Shown here one piece after another: positions 1 to 5,054 of a stretch of 5,054 nucleotides of DNA. Made by a program: the position numbers and the translations under genes. The notes under the pieces were generated by a model, which had not been told where the DNA came from, did not search any database, and was given only the letters and a program-made list of their open reading frames with translations. The stretch covers positions 1 to 5,054 of the forward strand of contig CALEGL010000208.1 of the NCBI GenBank assembly GCA_937876495.1, read 5' to 3'. How positions within the stretch are numbered: position 1 is the stretch's first letter; every line of letters starts with the position of its first letter. Source of the DNA: an uncultured Bifidobacterium sp. GTDB lineage: Bacteria; Actinomycetota; Actinomycetes; Actinomycetales; Bifidobacteriaceae.

Positions 1-109
1 GCGCGCGCAGGATCGGCACGCCTGTGCGAGGGTCGAGCACATACCCCCGCCGCCGCCTCACGGGCTCGCGTCGAACGGGAAACGCAAACCGGTCAGCAAC
101 GACGCGAAG
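1..109. other. Probable low-quality sequence at the left edge
   Basis: Read in the gltB frame, the residues keep family spacing exactly but many invariant positions are replaced. HIPPPPPHGLASNGKR (residues 14-29) stands where the family has LISPPPHHDIYSIEDL, and KPVSNDAK stands where KQLIYDAK is expected. From about base 100 on, the match to GltB becomes normal at once. Many substitutions without loss of frame, only at the edge, suggest error-rich sequence, not divergence. Confidence 0.65.
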
Positions 110-1648
110 ATGTCGGATCCGAAGGCCAGCATCCAGGGCAAGCTCGTCGACGAGTTCGGCGTCGGCACCAGCGCCGCCGGAGTGGCCAAATGCCATGCCG
201 ACGTGGTTCTCATCTCCGGCCATGACGGCGGCACGGGCGCGGCCCCGCTCAACGCCATCAAGCACGCCGGCACGCCATGGGAGATCGGTCTGTCCGAAAC
301 GCAGCAGACCCTCGTGCTCAACGGCCTACGATCCCGCATCGTCGTGCAGTGCGACGGCGAGCTCAAGACCGGTCGGGACGTCGTCATAGCGGCGCTGCTC
401 GGCGCCGAGGAGTTCGGCTTCGCCACGGCGGCGCTGATCGTCGAGGGCTGCGTGATGATGCGAGCCTGCCATAAGAACACCTGCCCGCAGGGCATCGCGA
501 CCCAGGACCCCGAGCTGCGCGCCCGCTTCACCGGAAAGCCCGAGTACGTGGTGAACTTCTTCATGTTCATCGCCCAGGAGGTGCGCGAGATCCTCGCGCA
601 GCTCGGCTTCCGCACGCTGGAGGAGGCCGTCGGCCACGTCGAATGCCTCGACCAGGACGAGGCCATCAGCAGATGGAAGTCGGACGGCATCGACCTGAGC
701 AACGTGCTCATGCAGACCGGACCGACGCCGGGGACCGTGCTGCACCAGACCATCCCGCAGAACCACGAGCTCGAGAAGGCACTGGACAACAGGCTCATCG
801 CCATCGCCCAGCCCGCCCTCGACCACGGCGAGCCCGTGCGCATCGACATGCCCATTCGCAACGTCAACCGCACGGTGGGCACGATGGTGGGCTACGAGAT
901 CACCCGCCGCTACGGCGCCCGGGGGCTTCCCGACGACACCATCGACATGACACTGCGGGGCTCCGGCGGCCAGTCCATCGGCGCGTTCATCCCCAGGGGG
1001 GAGACCCTGAGGGTGTACGGCGAGGTCAACGACTACGCCGGCAAGGGTCTGTCCGGCGGACGGCTCATCGTCCGTCCCGACGAGCATGTGACGTTCGACC
1101 CGCATACGAACGTCATCGCGGGCAACGTCATCGGCTTCGGCGCAACGTCCGGCGAGATGTTCGTCGCCGGACGTGCGGGGGAGCGTTTCGCCGTGCGCAA
1201 CGGCGGCGCCACCTTCGTCGTCGAGGGAGTCGGGGACCACGGATGCGAGTACATGACCGGCGGAACGGTCGTCGTGCTCGGCCCCACGGGACGCAACTTC
1301 GGAGCCGGTTTCTCCGGCGGCCACGCCTACGTCCTCGACCTCGACATGAAACACGTCAACCCCCAGGCCGTCGCCTCGGGAGACCTCCTGTTCCACGGCC
1401 TGGACGCCGAGGAGTCCGACCTCGTGCGGTCCCTCGTCCATCGTCATGCCGAGGAGACCGGATCCGCCTTCGCGCAGGGCCTGCTCAAGGACTGGGACGC
1501 CTCCGCCAAGCGCATCACCGCCGTGGTCCCCAGGCAGTTCCTCGCCATGTCCGAGGCGATGGAGAAGGCCCGCAGGGAGCATGTCGACTTCAACGCCCCA
1601 GGAGCCTGGGAGCATGTCTACGAGCACGTCATGGAAGGAGCACGCTGA
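2..1648 (+). CDS. gltB: Glutamate synthase (GOGAT) large subunit, C-terminal part, 5'-truncated
   Basis: This is the last 548 residues of the large (alpha) subunit, normally about 1,500 residues. The enzyme takes the amide group of glutamine, channels ammonia to 2-oxoglutarate on FMN, and makes glutamate in the cytoplasm. The N-terminal glutaminase domain lies outside the window. In window numbering, the FMN domain shows the glycine-rich stretch around 51-67, SGHDGGTGAAP at 72-82 and the DGELKTGRD segment at 118-126. Cysteines 150, 156 and 161 have the 6- and 5-residue steps of the family [3Fe-4S] ligands, followed by PQGIATQ. From about 290 to 480 comes the glycine-rich right-handed beta-helix domain (GAFIPRGE, GATSGEMFVAGRAG, FSGGHAYV). 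The frame is open from base 2; the first internal ATG, at 110, is not a start. The first 36 codons align in frame to the family but are strongly degraded, probably by sequencing error. gltD follows after one base. Confidence 0.96.
   Translation, partial: RAQDRHACARVEHIPPPPPHGLASNGKRKPVSNDAKMSDPKASIQGKLVDEFGVGTSAAGVAKCHADVVLISGHDGGTGAAPLNAIKHAGTPWEIGLSETQQTLVLNGLRSRIVVQCDGELKTGRDVVIAALLGAEEFGFATAALIVEGCVMMRACHKNTCPQGIATQDPELRARFTGKPEYVVNFFMFIAQEVREILAQLGFRTLEEAVGHVECLDQDEAISRWKSDGIDLSNVLMQTGPTPGTVLHQTIPQNHELEKALDNRLIAIAQPALDHGEPVRIDMPIRNVNRTVGTMVGYEITRRYGARGLPDDTIDMTLRGSGGQSIGAFIPRGETLRVYGEVNDYAGKGLSGGRLIVRPDEHVTFDPHTNVIAGNVIGFGATSGEMFVAGRAGERFAVRNGGATFVVEGVGDHGCEYMTGGTVVVLGPTGRNFGAGFSGGHAYVLDLDMKHVNPQAVASGDLLFHGLDAEESDLVRSLVHRHAEETGSAFAQGLLKDWDASAKRITAVVPRQFLAMSEAMEKARREHVDFNAPGAWEHVYEHVMEGAR
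1633..1640 (+). promoter_or_regulatory. Ribosome binding site of gltD
   Basis: GGAAGGAG lies inside the last codons of gltB, nine bases before the ATG at 1650. It matches the Shine-Dalgarno core well and decides the gltD start against the longer in-frame reading from 1446, which lies wholly within gltB. Confidence 0.8.
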
Positions 1649-1649
1649 C

Positions 1650-3170
1650 ATGGGCGATCCACGTGGATTCCTCAGGGTCCGCACCCGTCGGGAGCTCGCC
1701 GAGCGTCCCGTCGAGGAGCGCATCAGGGACTGGTTCGACGTCCACGCCGAGGACGGGCTGCAGCCCTGGACGACCGAGCAGGCCGCCCGCTGCATGGACT
1801 GCGGCACCCCGTTCTGCATGACGGGATGCCCGCTGGGGAACATCATCCCCGAGTTCAACGACCTCGTCCGCCAGGGCAAGTGGGAGGACGCCTACCACCG
1901 CCTGTCCATGACGAACAACTTCCCCGAGGTCACCGGACGCATCTGCCCCGCCCCCTGCGAGCAGGCCTGCGTGCTGGGCATCCACCAGCCTCCGACGATG
2001 ATCAAGAACGACGAGCTGACGATCATCGACCAGGCATGGGACCTCGGCCTCGTCACCCCGATGCCGCCGCAGCGGCTCACCGACATGACGGTCGCCATTG
2101 TCGGCTCAGGCCCCTCCGGGCTGGCCTGCGCGCAGCAGCTCACCCGCGCCGGGCACACCGTGGTCGTCTACGAGCGTGACGACGCCATCGGCGGGCTCAT
2201 GCGCTACGGAATCCCGAACTTCAAGCTCGACAAAAGGCTCCTGGACAAGCGCGTCAGGCAGATGGAGGCCGAGGGAACCCGCTTCGTGACGAGCACCGAG
2301 ATCGGGCGGGACATCAGCTGGGACGACCTGAGGTCCCGCTACGATGCGGTCGTTGCCGCCGTGGGCTCCACGGTTCCCCGCGACATGTCCCTCCCGGGTC
2401 GCCAGCTCGAGGGAATCCACTTCGCCATGGAGTTCCTGCCCGACGCCACCCGTCGCGTGTATGGCGTGAAGCCCGTGCATGACATCACGGCCAAGGACAA
2501 GCACGTCATCATCATCGGAGGTGGCGACACCGGCTCCGACTGCCTGGGCACGTCCCTGCGCCAGGGAGCCAAGGACGTCACCGTGCTGCAGATCATGTCG
2601 AAGGAGCCTGACATCCGCCCCGACGGGCAGCCCTGGCCCACCTACGCGCGCCTGTACCAGAAGACCTCCTCGATGGAGGAGGGCGGAACCTACGTGTACG
2701 ACACCGATTCCGTGGAGTTCCTCGGCGACGAGCGCGTCACCGTGGAGAGCTCGGCGAAGGCCGAAGGGTTCGTCGCCGACGAGAAGGGCCATGTGACGGG
2801 CCTCAAGGTCGTCAACGTCGCTCCCGGGGAGAAGGGGCCGTTCACCCGTCAGCCCGGAACGGAGAGGGTGCTGCCCGCCGACCTCGTGCTCATCTCGGTC
2901 GGTTTCCTGCACCCGGACACCACGACGCTGCTCGACCAGCTTCCGGTGGAGCTCGACCGGCGCGGCAACATCTCCCGTGACAAGGAGTTCGCCACGAGCC
3001 AGGACGGCGTGTTCGTGTGCGGTGACGCGGGCCGCGGCCAGAGCCTCGTGGTGTGGGCCCTCGCCGAGGGTCGCAGCTGCGCGGCGGCCGTGGATCGCTA
3101 TCTCACCGGGGCCACGGAGCTTCCCGCTCCCATCGTCCCCTCGCAGCGTCAAATGACGCTTCCGCGCTGA
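1650..3170 (+). CDS. gltD: Glutamate synthase (NADPH) small subunit
   Basis: This is the complete beta subunit of glutamate synthase, 506 residues, a usual length for the family. It oxidises NAD(P)H on FAD and passes electrons through [4Fe-4S] clusters to the FMN and [3Fe-4S] centre of GltB. The N-terminal Fe-S domain has cysteines 48, 51, 56 and 60 (CxxC-x4-C-x3-C) and a second set at 99, 103 and 107 (CPAPCEQAC). The FAD-binding Rossmann motif GSGPSG is at 152-157, with the acidic residue E175 at the end of the next strand. The NADPH site is GGGDTG at 290-295. The C-terminal FAD motif, CGDAGRGQSLVVWA, is at 457-470. The start at MGDPRGF is supported by a good ribosome binding site and by family N-termini. 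The gene lies one base after gltB, so the two subunits are almost certainly co-transcribed and made together. All key residues are present. Confidence 0.98.
   Translation: MGDPRGFLRVRTRRELAERPVEERIRDWFDVHAEDGLQPWTTEQAARCMDCGTPFCMTGCPLGNIIPEFNDLVRQGKWEDAYHRLSMTNNFPEVTGRICPAPCEQACVLGIHQPPTMIKNDELTIIDQAWDLGLVTPMPPQRLTDMTVAIVGSGPSGLACAQQLTRAGHTVVVYERDDAIGGLMRYGIPNFKLDKRLLDKRVRQMEAEGTRFVTSTEIGRDISWDDLRSRYDAVVAAVGSTVPRDMSLPGRQLEGIHFAMEFLPDATRRVYGVKPVHDITAKDKHVIIIGGGDTGSDCLGTSLRQGAKDVTVLQIMSKEPDIRPDGQPWPTYARLYQKTSSMEEGGTYVYDTDSVEFLGDERVTVESSAKAEGFVADEKGHVTGLKVVNVAPGEKGPFTRQPGTERVLPADLVLISVGFLHPDTTTLLDQLPVELDRRGNISRDKEFATSQDGVFVCGDAGRGQSLVVWALAEGRSCAAAVDRYLTGATELPAPIVPSQRQMTLPR
3145..3160 (+). repeat. 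Perfect inverted repeat at the 3' end of gltD
   Basis: AGCGTCA and TGACGCT form perfect 7-base arms around a 2-base AA centre; as RNA it would be a 6-bp stem with an AAAT loop. It lies inside the last codons of gltD (residues around 499-504). It could be a protein-binding palindrome or part of a 3'-end RNA structure. It could also be chance, since it is constrained by coding sequence. Confidence 0.4.
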
Positions 3171-3190
3171 ACGGCGCGAGCGCCTGAGGA

Positions 3191-3196
3191 TATAAC
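3191..3196 (+). promoter_or_regulatory. Possible -10 box upstream of the second operon
   Basis: TATAAC matches the sigma-70-type -10 consensus in five of six bases and is a rare AT-rich patch in this GC-rich gap. No good -35 is seen: the hexamers 17 to 18 bases upstream (around 3167-3173) match only three of six. Transcription would start near 3203, at the foot of the hairpin region, about 100 bases before the next gene. This is a weak call. Confidence 0.3.
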
Positions 3197-3202
3197 GGAG
3201 CA

Positions 3203-3227
3203 CGGGGAAGCCTTCCCCGGCTTCCTC
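3203..3227 (+). terminator. GC-rich hairpin after gltD with two alternative folds
   Basis: Fold A pairs CGGGGAA (3203-3209) with TTCCCCG (3213-3219) around a 3-base loop. Fold B pairs 3204-3212 with 3219-3227, nine pairs including one G-U, around the six-base loop TTCCCC. They share bases and cannot form together. Fold B is probably the more stable. There is no T tract, so this is not a classical intrinsic terminator, but such U-poor hairpins are often proposed as gene ends in high-GC actinobacteria. It is placed where the gltBD transcript would be expected to end. Confidence 0.4.
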
Positions 3228-3229
3228 AT

Positions 3230-3249
3230 GCGGGCGCCTGCGCGCCCGC
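3230..3249 (+). terminator. Second strong hairpin in the gltD downstream gap
   Basis: GCGGGCGC (3230-3237) pairs perfectly with GCGCCCGC (3242-3249) around a CTGC loop, giving an eight-pair stem made only of G-C pairs. It starts two bases after the preceding hairpin and is followed by CGGCGATG, with no T tract. It may act with the first hairpin as a tandem transcript end, or be leader structure for the next gene if transcription starts near 3203. Confidence 0.4.
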
Positions 3250-3282
3250 CGGCGATGTCGGACGATGGAGCCCGACCGAAAG

Positions 3283-3289
3283 AAGGAGG
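3283..3289 (+). promoter_or_regulatory. Strong ribosome binding site of the small membrane protein gene
   Basis: AAGGAGG is a near-perfect Shine-Dalgarno sequence, four bases before the ATG at 3294, a slightly short spacing. It selects this start over in-frame ATGs at 3228, 3255 and 3264, which lie in or near the hairpins and have no such site. Confidence 0.8.
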
Positions 3290-3293
3290 GATC

Positions 3294-3734
3294 ATGCCCA
3301 ATCGTGCGGAAAGGCGGGCCCAGGCCCGCAGGGCCCGACGCTCGGGGCAGACGGAGACGACGCAGGGAGGCGTCCCCGTCGCCCGCCGATCCTCGGGACT
3401 GAACGAATACGAGCTGCAGGAAAGGTCCCGTCGTCTCGTCGACCGCGACGACGGCCAGTGGAGGCCGTCGGGATTCGCCGCCGTCCCCGTGGAGGAGGAT
3501 CCCGCCCCGGCGAAGTCCGTCCATGATCTGCGATGGTGGCTGCGCATCATCTGCTGGGCGCTGATCTGCCTGTCGGCGGTGGCCTTCCTCATCATCATGT
3601 GGCTTCCCGCCCATCCCCTGTGGCTGATCGCCACGGTGGCCGGCATATTCGCCGTCGGCGTGCTCAGTCTCTTCTTCGTTCCCGGAAGCCCGAAGTCGAA
3701 TCCCCGGCTCGACGAGAACGGAACGGCCGTCTGA
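3294..3734 (+). CDS. Small membrane protein with two transmembrane segments, function unknown
   Basis: This 146-residue protein has no function I can name. The N-terminus is very basic (MPNRAERRAQARRARR, residues 1-16). A polar linker follows to about residue 78, with a conserved-looking NEYELQERSRRL (37-48). Then come two hydrophobic segments, about 81-103 (WWLRIICWALICLSAVAFLI and on) and 108-129, joined by the very short turn PAHP. The tail is short and polar, ending LDENGTAV. There is no signal peptide or lipobox. The basic N-terminus predicts both ends inside the cell by the positive-inside rule. From memory, similar proteins with the same terminal motif occur in bifidobacteria as hypothetical proteins. 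Its stop codon overlaps the ATPase start by one base, so the two are probably translated together. It is too short to be a typical ABC permease, but a partnership with the ATPase is possible. Confidence 0.9.
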   Translation: MPNRAERRAQARRARRSGQTETTQGGVPVARRSSGLNEYELQERSRRLVDRDDGQWRPSGFAAVPVEEDPAPAKSVHDLRWWLRIICWALICLSAVAFLIIMWLPAHPLWLIATVAGIFAVGVLSLFFVPGSPKSNPRLDENGTAV

Positions 3735-4606
3735 TGGTCGCCCTACCGAAGGACACCGACCCCGATTCGCCGGCGCTGCGTCTGACCGACGTCTCCCTGC
3801 GCCGTCAGGGACGCGTCATCATCGAGCATGTGGATCTCACCGTCCGCCGTGGCGAGAAGTGGATCCTCTTCGGCCCCAATGGCATCGGCAAGTCGAGTCT
3901 GGTGAGGATGATGAGCACGCGCGGCCATCCCACCGAGGGGACGGTGGACATCCTCGGCAACCGCCTCGGCAAGGTCAATGTCTTCTCCTACCGCAACCGC
4001 ATCGGTCTGAGTTCCGCCGAGCTCGCCCGGGCCTTCCCGCCGGAGGAGGATCCGCTGGACGCGGTCGTCACCGCGCTGACGGCGACGACCGGACGCTGGC
4101 GCGAGACCTTCACCGACGAGGAGATGGATCGCGCCCGCGCGCTTATGGACGAGTTCGGCATCGCCTATCTGGAGGGCAAGCGCATGTTCAAGCTCTCCGA
4201 GGGGGAACGCACGCGCGTGCTCATCTGCCGTGCGCTGATGGCCGACCCGGATCTGCTCATCCTTGACGAACCCACCACGGGGCTTGACCTCGGAGGACGG
4301 GAGATCGCCCTGCGCTCCCTGAGCCGCATCGGGCGCGAGGATTCGGCGCGATCCGTCATCCTCGTCACCCATCGCCTCGAGGAGATCCCCCAGGGATTCG
4401 ACCATGTGGCGATCATGGGACGGCTCGCCGGCAGCGAGGCCGAGGCCTACCGGCGCAACGTCGCCGGCATCGACCCCGATCCGGGGACGATCGTGTACCG
4501 CGGCGACCTCGAGCACGGCCTGACCTCCGAGCGGCTCAGCTCCGTCTTCGGTCTTCCCCTCACCGTCACGCATTCACGGGGGCGCTGGGCGGCCTATGCC
4601 GACTGA
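3734..4606 (+). CDS. COG1119-type (YlmA/ModF-like) ABC ATP-binding protein
   Basis: This is a 290-residue single-domain ABC ATPase. Walker A is GPNGIGKSS at 47-55, the signature motif is LSEGE at 154-158, Walker B is LLILDEP at 174-180, the D-loop is around GLD at 183-185, and the switch histidine is H213 in VTHRLEEIPQGF. The last string and the LSEGERTRVLICRALMADPD run resemble the COG1119 group (YlmA, ModF/PhrA-like), though this is from memory. The Q-loop region reads RIGLSSAEL, with no glutamine. No permease or binding protein is visible nearby, so its role may be transport with a distant partner or a non-transport task; the substrate is unknown. The ATG shares one base with the upstream TGA (TGATG) and has no clear ribosome binding site, which points to coupled translation. 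An in-frame ATG at 3533 lies deep in the neighbour and is rejected. Confidence 0.93.
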   Translation: MVALPKDTDPDSPALRLTDVSLRRQGRVIIEHVDLTVRRGEKWILFGPNGIGKSSLVRMMSTRGHPTEGTVDILGNRLGKVNVFSYRNRIGLSSAELARAFPPEEDPLDAVVTALTATTGRWRETFTDEEMDRARALMDEFGIAYLEGKRMFKLSEGERTRVLICRALMADPDLLILDEPTTGLDLGGREIALRSLSRIGREDSARSVILVTHRLEEIPQGFDHVAIMGRLAGSEAEAYRRNVAGIDPDPGTIVYRGDLEHGLTSERLSSVFGLPLTVTHSRGRWAAYAD

Positions 4607-5054
4607 TACGACGCCAAGGACCGCTGACGCCTCCATATGCCCCGACCCCGCTCCTGCTCGCCGCCGTATACGCGGACCTCTGACGATTGGCGAGAAGGTC
4701 CAGTTCACCGACCGTCGCGGCCGCATGGTCACCGACCAGCTCGTGCCCGGCGGGGTCACCCAGACGGATCATGGCGTCATCCTGCACGACGACGTCATCG
4801 GCATGCAGCCGGGCTCGGTCGTCGTCAGCGTCTCCTCGCCGAAGCGGAGAGGGGGAAGGGACGTCAGCGCCATCGGCGCCGAAGTCGCCGAAGGACGCAA
4901 CGCGCGTGCCCACGCCCACCACGGTGATCCATCGGCCCGGGTCGCCCCGAGGGACCCCAAGCCGTGGAAGTCCTCGCGCGCGTCCGGCGGGCGGCGCATG
5001 GCCGGGATGCCCCCCCGGAGGGCGCATTTGCGGCCTGTCCTCCCCCCCCCGGCC
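4596..5054 (+). CDS. trmI: tRNA (adenine-58-N1)-methyltransferase, N-terminal part, 3'-truncated
   Basis: The first 153 residues are visible. TrmI methylates A58 in the T-loop of tRNAs, using S-adenosylmethionine, as a homotetramer in the cytoplasm. Support comes from the N-terminal barrel domain: RGPLTIGEKVQFTDRRGR (26-43), then PGGVTQTDHGVILHDDVIG (51-69) and GSVVVSVSS (73-81), which follow the actinobacterial TrmI pattern of a conserved HDD-IG and GS-V. Residues 82-130 are a basic, low-complexity linker. GGRRMAGMPPRRA (131-143) fits the family lead-in to ADYVLSMPRGA, but the rest is distorted by a C-rich, probably mis-sequenced end. The methyltransferase domain is beyond the window. The ATG at 4596 is the only usual start in frame before the domain; it gives a 25-residue extension and overlaps the ATPase gene by 11 bases, so translation is likely coupled. 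Only a weak G-rich stretch stands as ribosome binding site. Confidence 0.8.
   Translation, partial: MPTDTTPRTADASICPDPAPARRRIRGPLTIGEKVQFTDRRGRMVTDQLVPGGVTQTDHGVILHDDVIGMQPGSVVVSVSSPKRRGGRDVSAIGAEVAEGRNARAHAHHGDPSARVAPRDPKPWKSSRASGGRRMAGMPPRRAHLRPVLPPPA
5005..5054. other. Probable low-quality, C-rich sequence at the right edge
   Basis: A run of seven C (around 5010-5016) and one of nine C (5042-5050) lie in the last 50 bases. The segment 5022-5054 can be aligned to codons for ADYVLSMPRGA if one inserted base and several changes are allowed (CCTGTCC is retained). This looks like decaying sequence quality inside trmI, not a true frameshift. Confidence 0.6.

Noticed and set aside
1..1648. gltB as a pseudogene or a shorter gene starting at 110
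   Set aside because: The frame is open to the window edge, spacing matches the family, and the cluster cysteines and FMN motifs are intact.
1446..1649. An earlier in-frame start for gltD
   Set aside because: The extra residues are out-of-frame gltB sequence, and the ATG at 1650 has a good ribosome binding site and the family N-terminus.
643..1821. A 392-residue plus-strand frame overlapping gltB and the start of gltD
   Set aside because: The product is an arginine/proline/histidine-rich shadow with no motif, in a different frame from both real genes.
326..1879. A 517-residue open frame on the minus strand across gltB and gltD
   Set aside because: It lies opposite two well-supported enzyme genes, its protein is rich in G, A, V, D and H with no domain, and long antisense frames are expected in high-GC DNA with biased third positions.
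2106..3614. A 502-residue open frame on the minus strand across gltD, the gap and the membrane protein gene
   Set aside because: It has no recognisable domain, a low-complexity composition and no ribosome binding site that I could see, and it covers two genes supported on the plus strand.
3743..4573. A 276-residue minus-strand frame opposite the ABC ATPase
   Set aside because: It mirrors the ATPase codons, and the plus strand carries all the ABC motifs.
4566..5027. A 153-residue minus-strand frame at the right end
   Set aside because: The plus strand encodes a recognisable TrmI N-terminus over the same bases, and the minus product has no motif.
5042..5050. The nine-C run as a phase-variable tract in trmI
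   Set aside because: It sits at the extreme edge beside other apparent errors in a conserved motif, so sequencing failure is the simpler explanation.

Overview
This window is a piece of a high-GC actinobacterial chromosome with a compact, all-forward gene layout. From memory of family sequences (no search was run), GltD and the small membrane protein look most like Bifidobacteriaceae. That lineage call is an inference. High GC and strong G/C preference at third codon positions fit an actinobacterium in general.

Bases 2-1648 hold the 3' part of gltB, the large subunit of glutamate synthase. It carries the end of the FMN domain, the three [3Fe-4S] cysteines and the C-terminal beta-helix. One base later starts gltD (1650-3170), the complete small subunit with its Fe-S cysteines and FAD and NADPH motifs. 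Together they form the GOGAT operon, which makes two glutamates from glutamine and 2-oxoglutarate.

Bases 3171-3293 are the only real intergenic gap. It holds several GC-rich inverted repeats, two of them mutually exclusive, a possible -10 box and a strong ribosome binding site. It probably separates the glutamate synthase operon from a second operon.

The second operon has three tightly packed genes: a 146-residue protein with two membrane segments (3294-3734), a COG1119 (YlmA/ModF-like) ABC ATPase (3734-4606) that overlaps it by one base, and the start of a TrmI-type tRNA m1A58 methyltransferase (4596-5054) that overlaps the ATPase by 11 bases and runs off the end. The overlaps suggest translational coupling. 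No permease or substrate-binding protein is visible, so the ATPase need not be a transporter.

Both ends look like low-quality sequence. At the left, about 36 codons of gltB keep the right frame and length but have lost many conserved residues. At the right, a C-rich tail distorts a conserved TrmI motif. Changes there should not be read as biology. I see no mobile element, CRISPR, RNA gene or clear undescribed system. The most worthwhile items are the alternative hairpins after gltD and the coupled membrane protein/ATPase/tRNA methylase cluster.
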